Shown: positions 1 to 11,665 of the stretch, piece after piece
Layout: every line of letters begins with the position of its first letter
How positions within the stretch are numbered: position 1 is the stretch's first letter
Notes under the pieces: generated by a model
The model's input: only the letters and a program-made list of their open reading frames with translations
The model's database searches: none
What the model was told of the DNA's origin: nothing
Made by a program: the position numbers and the translations under genes
Assembly (NCBI RefSeq): GCF_029867415.1
Contig: NC_081182.1
Span: forward strand, 45,462,535-45,526,534
DNA: 64,000 nt
Direction of reading: 5' to 3'
DNA from: Vicia villosa
Lineage: Eukaryota > Streptophyta > Magnoliopsida > Fabales > Fabaceae

Positions 1-356
1 CCCAGGTAGGGGAGCATTAATTTTTTTTTGGGGAAGGATTAGCGTAGATGCCTACTTCATTCTATCATTTTCGAGTTATACTTAGTATTTATGTATTCCG
101 CTTTGATAGTGTAACATCGGGATGTGTTTTCATTTAGTTGATATTTTCTTGAGGATTTTTGAATTTATTTCCTTATGTTGGAACTATGTTATTTTATAAA
201 AGTTTGAGATTTTCATGTTGAGTTAATAAAGTTTTGGTTTCTGCTGCTTAACTATAATTGAAAAGTATGTTTTTTTTTGAGGATAATGTGACACTTTAAA
301 AAAATTAATTTGCATGACTTTTTAAAATATGCATTTTTGGAGGTTAGGGTGTTACA
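1..356. mobile_element. 3' end of an LTR (fragment, cut by window edge)
   Basis: AT-rich sequence with the look of an LTR, closing at about 347-356 in GGGTGTTACA. This is the usual terminal form of Tekay/Del-like Ty3/gypsy LTRs, whose other end would read TGTAACACCC. The start lies outside the window, so neither orientation nor partner LTR can be settled. No coding sequence is recognisable. Confidence 0.4.
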
Positions 357-3300
357 TAAGCTACTCGTAGCATTTGGAAGGTTATCTCCTTTAGAAAACT
401 CAAACTTACTTATCTTAGAAAGATAATGGGAAGAAGAATAATCATCGATAAAAACACACACTTTTTATTTGAAGCAGTGTGAGGCATCATACAATCAAAT
501 CTATAGGAAGTTAGGTAGGAGGAACCTTGTCTCAACCTTCCAAAGAAAATGGTGGTAGTGCCTTCACAGACGACTTTTTTCGCTTCAATGGAATTTTTTT
601 TCTCGAACAAGATCCTTTCCACGGTTCCTCTTGGTCTTGGATAAAATGAAACCTGATCATTGTTATTTTTTCTTTTTTTTCTCCGAACATATATTGATTC
701 AGTCCGATGACACATATCTTGTTTCACTAGCTGGGATTCTTACTTCCTCTATGTGGGGCCGCGGGGGGGGGGGGGGGGGACTTCCTCACTAGTGGAGCAA
801 TTAGGGAAGAAGAAGATTGGTTAGCTCGATCACGTTTTAAATCATCTTAATATACAACAAAAATGATTGCCAGTTAAATAAGAATAACATGGTCCAACAC
901 CAATTAGACACACAAGAAATGGTTGATTATCAAAAGGTTTCCTTCTATCCTCAGCATAATTGACATCCACAATGTCCCGAGCACTAATCAACAGGTTAGA
1001 AAACAAAAGTATGCCTACTTTCATATCCATATGTTTTTTTAGTAAGGTAGTTGTGAGGGAAAAATTAATAACCAACATCCTTTTCATAATGGTCGAACAA
1101 CCAACACCTCCGGGCTCTATCCGTACAAGTATATGTCTCGAAGCAAAATTCAAAATGTTGCAGAATTCTGAATGAGTTTCCAGTGAAATTAGAGTTATTA
1201 GGAAGTAATGGGGTTTGAAATGCTCCCGTCTTTCAGTGTAGACAAGGAAGACTTTATTATTTTTGCTCAGACGAAGGGAAACTAACCCTTGTCCACACCC
1301 CTTTTTTGTCGAGGGACAATTAACATAGAAGAAATGAAAGAAAAGATTTTCCGAGGCACAATCAGTTTGCCCCTTATATTCATAATAATATTGTAATATT
1401 TTTAAAAAAGCTCAAGCTACTTGGCGGAGTTATGAGGGGTCAACTAGGAGGAGTTCAAACATATAATTTTCAAAATTGGTTAAAGGCAGGCTTATGCCTA
1501 ACTTCTAAAAGATACAATCATAAAAGGGAATAAAACCCCCCTCAAAGTTGATGCATATCCTTTTGTTGGTTGGTATATGAGACATCAACCAATCAAAAGA
1601 AAGTCCTGCTTCTACATCACCATGCTTAATGACGATATCTTGAATATAGGAGGAGACCGTCCTCAAAAATTCAAGATCTACCCAACGATATTGATCTATG
1701 TCAATCGGCTCCAACAATCTCTCAAGTCGAACCATGTTCATTTTTGCTTCATAAAAAAATGGTCATTTTGGTTAAAATCAACATGACAATTCTAAAAATA
1801 AGCACAAGCCCAAGGACGACTACGAGTTGAGTCTTTCGAGAGACTAGATAAATCAATCGGTCTCGCGTTGTCTCTCTCTCTCTAGGATGATACCCAAATT
1901 AAAATAAGCACGAGCAAGGGAGGCGTCACGAGTAGTAGTTTCCCTTACTGTGGGATCATAATCACCATCCGAAGAGTCTAACTCTGACCCAAAACTACCG
2001 TTGGGCGCATTCCAGGCATGGACAAGACATGAGGATCCACCCCATAGGAAATGTCCAAAATTTATGGATTCTCAACTCCAACAAATGATGAAGACTCGTC
2101 ACTTCAAGGTTCGAGTACCACAGTTACACGTAAATTCCCAAATTGGTCATATTGGTACGTAAAGGGAGGTAGAGAAATACCCTGGAGAAAGAAGACACAC
2201 TCATAAAAAGTAGGGACATGGAGAAGCAGGTTATGTCACAGGGAGATGTTAAGTGGTTAGAATCACTATAAATCGTAATAAGGAGACTAACATATAGAAG
2301 AAGACATCTTTCGAGTGGTAAATGAAGCAAAAAAGAACCTTCAAAAACTGATTCAACCCTTTATAGCGAAACATATGACAACCAATGATCCAGATTATAA
2401 GAAACTAGGAATACAAAGAGCAACAATTAGATTATTTCTAGGGAACAATAACAAACTCAAATTCCCTAGAGAGTGGCGGCACCACGTCTAAATTGGAAGC
2501 CTAAGGCCTCATGCCTAAAAATCGGTGAAACATCTCAATGATATGAAATCCATTTAATACTCTTGTTCCCCAGTACTTTTATAACTATCCCATGACCTTT
2601 ATATTTCTCCTTATGGTAAACTTGGGTAACGAGACGCCGACCATAATTTTGAAGACTTCCTGGCCGATAAAACACCAACAAGCCTGAGGGCAACTATTAT
2701 TGGCTGACCAGATTCCTCATACAGACAAAACCAAATATCAAGTCCAATAATGCAAAGCCCAAATAAAAATATATGTGATATGTAATAGACACACTTGAGA
2801 CTGATACATTTTTTTGATCTCATAATTTCACTTCACTCATCTTGGATTATGTAACTAACTTGGATGTTGAAGTGTTAACCTTGCAGGTCCACCCATGCAT
2901 GGCCATATTAAAGATCATTATTACTGCATCAGGATTCCATCATCATTAATCAACCACGGTTTTAGTTCCAATGTGAAACATGTTATAAGTTGTGGCACTT
3001 TACCATGTTGATTGGTAAATTTGGTACTTTTTAAAAATCTATTTGATGTATTTTTAATATTTGGATTAATATCCCCATGTATAGTTTAGGTTCCAAATAT
3101 ATTAGGTATATTTGTGCAACTTTCAATATTTAGTATTGCAATATGTGATATGTTTTGATTTGTTGTTTTTCTTGTATTGTTTCCTTAACAATTTATTGTC
3201 TTGTTTGATAATGTAACTTTAAGGTGCCTACACCATGAATTATATTTATTTCCATGTTTCAAGTGATTTTTATAACTATGCACTCTTTTGGTACGTTAAA

Positions 3301-3550
3301 AATTTTTGTCCAAATTTTGTGTTTTTTTTATATTTCTTTTCCTATGTTCTACTTGAGTGTATGATCACACACATTTAATTAATGTTTAATTACTAAAGGA
3401 TTGTACTTCATTGAAAGATTAAAGGTTTAGTTTGACAAATTTCTACATATTTTGCATTTGCATCTTTGAAAGATTGTGCATGAATCCATAAAAATTTCTA
3501 ATCATTCCAATTAAATGCATTTCTGTATACATGATTGTGCACTCACGATT
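357..3550. other. Degenerate intergenic DNA without a recognisable gene
   Basis: Several - strand frames of 70-105 codons occur (410-727, 842-1153, 1505-1741). None has a full-length counterpart I recognise. The first contains FIDDYS, a string seen at the start of copia integrase cores, but no other integrase residue can be read around it. The frames near 1-2.3 kb could be eroded retroelement accessory ORF sequence; this is a guess. A run of 17 G lies at 763-779. Confidence 0.4.
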
Positions 3551-3787
3551 GTAATTCCATAGAAAATTGTGCATGAATATCATGTTTGACAAATTTCACG
3601 ATCATACACGTAAACATGTTTGGTGAAGGATTGCACGTCGTTGAAAGATTAAAGGTTTGTGTATATGTTGTAATTCCATAGAAAATTGTGCATGAATATC
3701 ATGTTTGACAAATTTCACGATCATACACGTAAACATGTTTGGTGAAGGATTGCACGTCGTTGAAAGATTAAAGGTTTGTGTATATGT
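3551..3787. repeat. Perfect or near-perfect 119-bp tandem duplication
   Basis: Copy 1 (3551-3669) and copy 2 (3670-3787) begin with GTAATTCCATAG and end in GTTTGTGTATATGT. I see no difference between them until the last base or two, so the duplication is young compared with its eroded surroundings. It contains no gene. The wider area (3400-3900) repeats variants of TTGAAAGATTAAAGGTTT. Confidence 0.85.
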
Positions 3788-4847
3788 AGAAACACGATGG
3801 ATATTGCATTCACGTTATTAAATTAGGGTTTAATTGCTGAAGGATTGCAAAACACGTCCTTAAAAGTTTGAAGGTTTGGTTTGACAATTTTCTACCAATT
3901 TGTGATTGTTCAAAGCTAAGAAATTTGCTTGTAACATCAAAACTGTAGAACTTTGTGCATCACCAAACTTAGTGGAAGAAATTCTGAGGAAAGTTCCATT
4001 AAAACTGAAGTAGACCAGCTGCAAGGAAGATTGCAGTTGAACCAATGTAAATACTATTGGCATTCTCTCTTGTCCCACCTTCTTTAGATACCTTTTTAAA
4101 ATTTTATAATATGCTGAATATACACATTTTATGTTTTGGCTTAATGTGTTGATAGATTCAGAACAAATCACATTTGTGAATATTGTTTGATTTAACTGTT
4201 CAAATTAGTCGATACATCTTTTAACAAACATCTTTCTTGCTAATTCAACACATGATACACATTTTATTAGATATTTGTCTAATAGTGATTATTGTATATA
4301 GTCTAGGTTTGATTTGTGAATTGCGAGTATTGATTCAATTTAATTATGTATTAGTAAATTGTCATTTTGAGATTAATTATTACTTTAAATGGAATATCTT
4401 GCTCAAATTGAAGAAGTTAGTTAATCATCAATTCATCGCCTAACATTTTGTTTCCTTAATTCGTCGTGTTTTACATCCATGATTGTGCATGAATCTCGTT
4501 AATCATTATAATACTCCATATACACAAAAATATTTTAAAAACACAATTTTCGCTATGTGTAGTGTACTACTGATCAGTTATCCTAGCCATACAAACCAAC
4601 CCGATGAAGTCCAAATATTGAAATAAATGGAGTAAAGTTTATGCACATTTTGAGAAAAACAATGCATAATGTGTAATAAATCCTTAGACAAAGAAGTCTC
4701 AAAATTACATCCTATGACTCATAAACATAAAGACAATGAGACAAGTGATTGTAGTTACAAAAATTTACGTTCATATAATAAGCTTAAAAGAATTCTTGAA
4801 GAGTTTCACGAGAAAGAAGAAAAGAGGAATCAAACTGCCAGAATTCC
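3788..4847. other. AT-rich DNA; possible short coding remnant at 4669-4847
   Basis: No recognisable gene. A + strand frame starting at ATG 4669 is hydrophilic and charged (ending LKRILEEFHEKEEKRN) and looks protein-like. It runs straight into the T-rich tract at 4851 that marks the 3' end of the LINE relic. It might be a gene fragment cut by that insertion, or chance. Confidence 0.25.
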
Positions 4848-5395
4848 AAAGATTTTTTTTTCTTTTTTTTTGTTTTTGATAAAATGGAGGGCCTAAGCCC
4901 AAAAACAAAAGAGAATTACACCGAATCTAAAAATAAACTACTAATCCCTAAAGAATCCGCCGCCATAAGAGGCCATAAGAAATCTGGTGGCTCCTTGTGA
5001 ACGGTGAAGGTCTTGTCAATATAGCTTTGTTTTGCAAGCATATCCGCACACATGTTGGTAAATCTATGGGCATGAGAAATAATAACAATCTCGTGAAGAT
5101 CCATGAGATTCTTAATCCTACGGAGGATAGCCACACACTCTAAATTGCTTGTCCTCCCTTCTTCAAGTGCAAGAACCACCTCCTTCGAGTTAATATTCAC
5201 CTCAACCTTCCTAATACCCAAGGCTAAAGTAAGAGTTAGCCCTTCATAAACTCCCCAGAATTCTGCAAGAATAGCGCTACTTCTCCCTAAGTGTTTGTAG
5301 AAACTTCCCTTCCAGTCGCCATTGTGATCTCTGATGATTCCTCCACACCCAGCTTCCATACCGCCTCTACTAGCTCCATCTGTATTAAGTTAGCC
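4848..5395 (-). mobile_element. 5'-truncated LINE (L1-type) relic
   Basis: Read on the - strand, the piece ends with a 3' UTR (GGGCTTAGGCCCTCC) followed by an A-rich tail (complement of 4850-4880). This is the usual 3' structure of plant L1 LINEs. Upstream of the tail lies the ORF2 C-terminal RNase H domain (separate entry). Everything 5' of the RNase H is missing, as expected from incomplete reverse transcription. I could not identify a convincing target-site duplication. Confidence 0.6.
4916..5389 (-). pseudogene. RNase H-like domain of LINE ORF2 (truncated)
   Basis: The frame opens just after a TAA (5390-5392) with LNTDGASRGG, then CGGIIRD, ILAEFWGVYEGL and a C-terminal HRFTNMCADMLAKQ. 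This is the order of a plant RVT_3/RNase H fold: first Asp in TDGA, Glu in AEFWGVYEG, last Asp in CADMLAK. The usual second Asp (xxxDSKxVV) reads NINSKEVV, so one catalytic carboxylate is replaced by Asn and the domain is probably inactive. About 150 residues remain of an ORF2 that normally exceeds 1,200. A separate host RNase H-like gene is possible, but the adjoining LINE 3' UTR and A tail argue for a LINE. Confidence 0.75.
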
Positions 5396-5809
5396 ATGAT
5401 CACACAATATCCAATTTTTTTTTTAAAAGAGGCAAAAAAACTTGTCATCATCAATAATCGACGAGGTCAACATTTAAACCAAACAAGATTGTTTCAACAT
5501 TAGTTGAGGTTGATAAAGAAATATTCTAGTAAGCCGATCAAAAGTGTAAATATATCTTATTATTAAAAGATAAAATCAATTAAAAACATTCAATCTACTT
5601 ATTTAGAAAATCACATCAGATCTTCCTTATAAACTATGTTGAGTAAAAAATAATAACTAATGTCATGAACTCATGATTCTTGTGAGTCCACAAAATCCAA
5701 CTCACTTAATTTTTTCTAATTCAAAAAAGATACTTTAGTAATCAACTTATGTCATACGCAATCAAAAGGTAAACAAACTTATGTGTAGAAAACTAAAACT
5801 AGGGGTACG
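5396..5809. other. AT-rich intergenic DNA
   Basis: I see no gene, RNA or repeat structure here. Confidence 0.5.
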
Positions 5810-6406
5810 TAAGTGATTGAAATAGTTGGTCACACATTATAATTACCGTGCATCCAGGAGGAATATAAGATGCGTGACGTAGTAACAAGTGTGGTGACAA
5901 GCGTGACTAAATGGGCAGTTAAGGTAATTCAATTTTAATCACATTATTTTATCTTATAATATTATTATTATTATCATCATGTCCATTCCCATACCATAAG
6001 TGTTCATTTTTTCCTTTCATACCTTCATTCATCCTCATCACTTTCATAACCCAACACAACACAACAACACATCAAAACTCCAACGTTATTCTCACCAAAA
6101 AGTTTGTGCAGCGATTAAATCCACAATTACCCTTTTAACCCCACTCCCATTTCTCTCCTTTTTATATTCTCTATGCGTTTTCTCAACTAGTTTTCACTTT
6201 TGATCTTTTGTTTTAATTTCATTTCTTAGATACAACCCAGGTAAGCTTTATTTATTTATTTATTTCTTATTTTTGTTTTTTTTATTATTATTATTTTCTT
6301 AATCTTAACTAGTTCAATATATTGATACAGATTCAGTGAAAATTCTGAAAGCTGATAAAAACAAAAACAAAAAAGTTTCGACAGTTTCGTCTTTAGCGAA
6401 GTGATT
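5810..6406 (+). promoter_or_regulatory. Promoter and 5' leader of CID gene 1, with a leader intron
   Basis: An ACGT-core element (TGACGTAG) lies at about 5875 and a TATA-like TTTATATTC at about 6160. A leader intron is likely at 6241-6330 (CCAG|GTAAGC ... GATACAG|ATTCAG), because the exon after it aligns with the leader of the paralogue (AATTCTGAAA...GATAA against AATCTGAAATCAGATAA). The start context GTGATTATGGC is identical in both genes. The transcription start is not determined. Confidence 0.45.
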
Positions 6407-9400
6407 ATGGCGGTCGCTGAGAATGTTGTTGGAACCAAAATCGATGCTTCCGGTGACAATTTGGACAAGAGTGTGGTTTCATCGGACTCGACTGAGGTTG
6501 AGAAATCGAAACCCAAAAGTGATCAGAATCTGAACAACACCAACAACAACTCCAACGGTGTTCACACCGTTCCGAATGGGAATCATGGGTTCCTGAGTCA
6601 TCAGATGGGTCAGATGCATGTGAATGGGGCTCAGAATCAGCTTTTGGTTGTCAACAATGGTGGCGAGAGTTTCAAGCGTGAAATGAGGGATTTGGAAGAG
6701 TTGTTGTCTAAGTTGAATCCCATGGCTGAGGAATTTGTTCCTCCGTCACTGGTAACTAATTATCAGGGGTATTTAGCTGCTGGACCTAATGCCGGGTTTG
6801 GTTACCCTAACAATTTTATGATTCAGAACAATTCGGGAAATGCTAATGGACAGATTAACAGAAGGGTATGGATGTTTTGTTTGATCTCTTTTTATTCTTA
6901 TGATTTTTTAGGTTTTGATCTGTGTTATATGTTTTTTTAATGTTGTTTTGTGTTGCAGAGAAAGAATGGATATAATAATGCGAAGCGGAGAGTGAACCAT
7001 AAAATGGATATGGAGAAAAGAGAAGAGATGATAAGGAGGACTGTTTATGTGTCTGACATTGATCAGCTGGTATAGATTTTGGCTGTCTTGTTGAATCTCT
7101 TATCGGCTTGTTTTGCATTGTTTTCGCCGTGTATTCATTTGAAGGATTATTGTTTTATGTTGGAATGTAGGTCACTGAAGAGCAGCTGGCAGCTCTTTTT
7201 CTGAACTGCGGTCAGGTAGAACGTGTTATATTTTGTATATGATGTGTTCTTATTTTTCTCTGAGAAATTATAGGCTGTACGATAACTATCGCAGGGTGAA
7301 AATGTATCGTAATCCGACGAAACTGTTTTAAGCTAAACGCGGCAAAGATAACGAATCTGTTTTATGCTAAACGCGGCAAAGATATACTTTTTAACTAATT
7401 ATTTGTGCATGGAGCCCCAATCATTAGTAAGATGTGACCATCAGATATATGTGTTACGTTACATTGTCGTATGTGTTGTTATAGTTTTCGCGACAAAGAT
7501 ATACTTTTTAACTAATTAATTGTGAATGGATTCCTGATCATTAGTAAGACGTGACCGTTGGATACATGTGTCATGTTACATTGTCGTTTGTGTTGTTATA
7601 GTTTCCTTTTCTTAATGATGGTGGACCATATTACTGAGTCAACTAATCTTACGTGGACATAGGTTGTTGATTGCCGTGTATGTGGGGATCCCAATTCTAT
7701 TCTTCGGTTTGCCTTCGTCGAGTTTACAGATGAAGGTGACGTCACGTAATCCGTTACATTGTCGTCTGTCTTGTAATTATTATCGTTATTTCTTTGTATT
7801 AACTATGTTATATTATATTATGTATACAGTCGGTGCTAGGACTGCTTTGAACCTGTCTGGAACCATGCTCGGGTATTACCCATTGAGAGTGCTCCCTTCG
7901 AAGACTGCCATTGCACCTGTTAATCCAACATATCTGCCTAGGGTAATGTTTCTTCTCAGAGATGCCTATTGCGCATGTTCGATAAGAATATTGACTAGAG
8001 CGACCTAATAATTTTTATCATTTCTGTTATGCTTTTCTAACGGTGCTGTGTTTTTCAGTCTGAAGATGAAAGAGAGATGTGCACTAGAACAATTTATTGC
8101 ACAAATATCGACAAGAAGGTAGTTTGCGATTTGAATTTTCTTAGAATCTTGCTTGAAGGAACTCTTTTCTTTTTCTACGTATCTGTGTTGCCGCTATTGT
8201 GTCTGATAATTCTTATTTGTTGATTGCTACTGCTGCAGCTTACTACAGCAGATGTCAAACACTTCTTTGAGTCTCTTTGCGGAGAGGTTTGTGGCAATTC
8301 ATTGAACCGCACTTCTAGTTTTTATTTTTATTAAATTTAAGGATCTTATGAGATATTTTCTTTTAATTTCGTGTATTCATCAAGGTGCGATTGTTGACTG
8401 TTTGTACTCATCGTAAAATATTTTCCTTTATTTTGGTTTATTCATCTAGGTTCAACGCCTGAGGCTTCTTGGGGATTACCATCATTCTACTCGAATTGCT
8501 TTTGTGGAGTTCACCGTGGTAATTACTCACTAACTTCTCAATTGTCATATTTTCATCCCATACTAGTCCTGTTTGTGTTGTTGTTTTTTACATTCTATCT
8601 ATGTAAGAAATTAGAATCGTCACGTTACGTTCTACTGGTGCCTTTTCAGCTGTCATTTGCAGTAATGCAGTTATCCCACTTCCCCCACGTAAAATAAATT
8701 CATTTTTGTTTTATTTTGATAAGCACCCTCGCACTTCAGAATCCTTCCTTAAAAGCTAACTATCATGGGGGTAATAATCAAGCTACCTAAATTCTCCGTT
8801 AAGCATTTCATATTGCTCGATGTGAGACTTTAGGCACCTTGTATTACCCAAGTCTGCTTAGTACTTGAACACCGCCTCTATTCAATGTCACGATGCTTTC
8901 ACTCTACGTCGTCTCACTCATTTTTTAACACAACATTTCCCAAAACTGTCCAGATTTTGAAAAAAAAAAAGAATCAAGGAAAATGGGAAATAAATCTTGT
9001 TGATTTATTATTTGGATGAAAGAAAAGGTGTGCGTCAACATTTCCCAAAACTGTCCATATTTTGAAAAAAAAAAAAGAAAAAGGAAAAAGAGAAATAAAT
9101 CTTGTTGATTTATTATTTGGATGAAAGAAAATGTGTGCGTCAATATTTCCCAAAATTGTCCATATTTTGAAAAAAAAAGAATGGAGGAAAATGAGAAATA
9201 AATCTTGTTGATTTATTATTTGGATGAAAGAAAATGTGTGTGCGTGTGCGGCGTGTCACGTGTGTGCTCATATGTGTAAAGGGAGCTACTAAGACCCTCC
9301 ATTTTTCTTCGGAGTATGTTAGCAAGCTACACCTTTTCTTTGGGATAACAATCTCCCGTGCATTTTTTCTAGTAATACACATTTTATTAGTTAATAATGA

Positions 9401-11529
9401 AAAATACTACACCTTTTTTTTGTTCTTTAAAAGAAATTTGTATTCCGGTATTGTTTGTGCGTCAAAACAGGATCTGTACATCTCATGGCAGATATACAAC
9501 CAAATATTGGGAATGGTTTCGCCTTGCTTCCCATCCACTTTCTCTTAATCTACGTTGATGCCATAGGTAGAGGTTCTCAAGTTCCATATCTTTGTCAATG
9601 AATTTGATGAAGATTTGGACTGTTCTCGGTTCTCATTCACAATTTCCACTCTCACTTCAAGCAGTGTTATCAAATATCGGCCATGGCGGCGCTATGGCGG
9701 ATATATATTCTGGTTTTTGGACTCGCCGCCATGGTAAATATCAGTCTATATTGCAGATTTTTCCACCATAATCTGCTATAATGGCGCCGCAAAGCGACCA
9801 ATTTGGTGGAATTTTGGCTCCCATGAACCACCATCCGCAATTGACAACACTGCCTTCAAGTGACTATGCTGGTCATGTTCTTCATTATTTTTACCGACAA
9901 GCTGATGCTGTTTTCATATAGGAGCCGTCTTTTAGGTTGATTCTGAGTTCGAAGTCAAGCTCTCAGTTTGTTTGATGTTCTTGCATAGAAAATTGGGGAG
10001 GAAGAAGACCGTCATATCAACTTGATTTTCTTTTAACAAAAAAAATTTAAGTATAACCATATGCATAAATGTAAGCTGTATAGCTTTAAATAACTGCTTA
10101 TGAAAACTGAATTAAGGAATCACCAATCTGGTCTTTGAGAGACCTGGACTCCTCGTTCTATAGTATTCTCTACTCATATCCTTAATTCAATGTCTCCCTT
10201 TCCTCACATGCTCAGCCAACTACCTAATCATTGGCAATCAACAGTTATGGAAACCTGTATGTTTTATTCACCGACTCAATGTCTCAAGCCTCTTCCTTTC
10301 TCCTATTTCCTTTTCTTTACACCCCTCCTAAAAGGAGAATAGTATTTTATTATGATTGATGTTTCTTTTGTGTGATTATTTCAAATTCACTAAGCCATTC
10401 ATAGCAATATTTTGCAAAATGCACGTTTCTTTCCTTGTTTATAGTATTCAAAAAGGAAGAAAAACTGTATTAGGAAGCATGCTAGTGAAGGAAATATGTT
10501 TTTTTTTGCTAAACTGGAGACAATCTGTGTGACCATAATGTGGTGAAAATAGGCTGTGATGGTATGGTAAGTTTATCACTGAAATAAAAGGGGTTAATTA
10601 AATCTAGGATTGAGTGTATACCCAAGTTTTGCCCCTATTTATTGGACAGTAGTAATGTCAAAATCTTTAGGTAGCCCCACTTTTGGAAATAGCCAACCCC
10701 TTCTTTTAAGGGAAGTTATCAGCCACACTTCATATGGCATATGGGATGGCGACTTTTGATTTTCCCGTGTTTGTTTGTCTTCTAGTATAGATATAAATGT
10801 CTTTACCAAATCTTGTGCTTTCTTAATTTAAATTACCGGAGTTATTATGCTTGTTTGACCTTAATATCTTCAACTTGATGAATTTCATTTTGGGTCCAAA
10901 CTTGCACTATAAGACACTATGCTCCTTTTTCATTGTCTTCTTTTGGCAGTGTTCGTAATTGATTTGTTCCCATTTTAACTGATTATTTTGTTGAATGCAA
11001 TAAGATATTGCTTCTTTTGCCTTTGAATTTTATGCATTTCTGTGACATCATTGTGACATCATAGCTTCGATAGTTTCAACTTATATTATTTATAAGATAC
11101 TTCTGTTGAATTGCTTTTAACTGCTACGGTCCTGATCTTCGGTCCCCTGTTAAAGTTCTCTGTATCTTCAAAAATTGATGAAACCTTTTGCTTTTAAGAA
11201 ATAGATGCCGCGATTACAAGTAATTATGAACAGCTGTCTCGACAGGTTACTATTTGTTTCCCCGCGTCTCTGTTATTTTCTTTACTAACTGAAGTATTTT
11301 TGGCTTATTCTTTCAGGCTGAGAGTGCAATTGCAGCACTGAGCTGTAGTGGCGTGGTTTTGGGCGCACTTGCTATAAGGTTGGATTAAAATATTTTCCTT
11401 TCATTTCGACTGCTCTAAATTAACCGTTCTTATGTTTCGTCAATTAATGGTTCTTATGTTTTGGTATGTAGGGTAAGTCCATCCAAGACACCAGTCCGCC
11501 CTCGCGCAACCCGTCCTCCCATGCACTGA
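6407..11529 (+). CDS. PABP-interacting, two-RRM RNA-binding protein (CID8-CID13 family), gene 1
   Basis: Exons: 6407-6865, 6959-7069, 7171-7215, 7663-7735, 7830-7942, 8059-8118, 8239-8286, 8450-8518, 11317-11378, 11472-11529. All introns are GT..AG, the frame stays open throughout and the product is 365 aa. Domain order: acidic/Asn-rich N-terminus; PAM2 motif (LNPMAEEFVPPSL, about residues 103-115), which in this family binds the MLLE domain of poly(A)-binding protein; a basic NLS-like stretch (about 154-180); RRM1 (RNP2 VYVSDI, RNP1 RFAFVEF near 220-226); RRM2 (RNP2 IYCTNI near 279, RNP1 RIAFVEF near 318-324); a conserved tail RVSPSKTPVRPR. In Arabidopsis such proteins are thought to link RNA to PABP in nucleus and cytoplasm. 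The first ATG is at 6407. Intron 8 is 2.8 kb against 0.57 kb in the paralogue, owing to inserted repeats. Which of CID8-13 is the orthologue cannot be decided by eye. Confidence 0.95.
7373..7608. repeat. Two-copy ~118-bp tandem repeat in intron 3 of CID gene 1
   Basis: GATATACTTTTTAACTAATT recurs at 7381 and 7499, followed in both copies by ATCATTAGTAAG, GTGACCGT/ATC and TTACATTGTCGT. The copies differ at several positions. Intron 3 of the paralogue (52607-52805) lacks the duplication, so it arose after the two genes separated. Confidence 0.75.
8931..9242. repeat. Three ~105-bp tandem repeats in intron 8 of CID gene 1
   Basis: Units start at 8931, 9036 and 9141 with CAAYATTTCCCAAAAYTGTCC. 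Each contains an A-tract and TCTTGTTGATTTATTATTTGG and ends in GTGTGCGT. The small frames on the - strand here are only translations of the repeat. The block is absent from the paralogue's intron 8. Confidence 0.85.
9662..9852. mobile_element. hAT-type MITE (191 bp) in intron 8 of CID gene 1
   Basis: Terminal inverted repeats CAGTGTTATCAA and (complement) CAGTGTTGTCAA are flanked by 8-bp direct repeats ACTTCAAG (9654-9661) and CCTTCAAG (9853-9860), 7 of 8 identical. An 8-bp duplication and CAG ends fit hAT elements. The interior is GC-rich with self-complementary GCCATGGCGGC/GCCGCCATGG segments. It has no coding capacity, so it is a non-autonomous element. Confidence 0.8.
9861..11316. other. 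Remainder of intron 8 of CID gene 1
   Basis: No gene or clear repeat. It ends with a normal branch/polypyrimidine region and TTTCAG before exon 9. Confidence 0.6.
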
Positions 11530-11559
11530 ATCATCTGTCATGTTCCTTGGATGAATGCT

Positions 11560-11665
11560 GCTCAGAGATATATATTTTACATATATATACATACATAGAA
11601 ACAGATATGTTTTAAGGTACCTGTGGCGTTTAGTCGAAACTTTTGTCGCCAAAACTTGCAGTATG
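11560..11665 (+). promoter_or_regulatory. 3' UTR block conserved between the two CID paralogues
   Basis: ATATATAC..TACATAGAAAC, then CCTGTGGCGTTTAGT and GAAACTTTTGTC, then TATGGTATCTTT are shared with 54515-54615 downstream of gene 2. The nearby intron sequence is far less alike. The stretch is probably transcribed 3' UTR under constraint. Its function is unknown. Confidence 0.5.

Noticed and set aside
410..727. Copia integrase suggested by FIDDYS on the - strand
   Set aside because: Only one short motif matches; neighbouring integrase residues are missing, so no domain call was made.
7664..8008. 114-codon frame as a separate gene
   Set aside because: It is exons 4 and 5 of CID gene 1 read through their intron; likewise 54198-54386 is exon 9 of gene 2.
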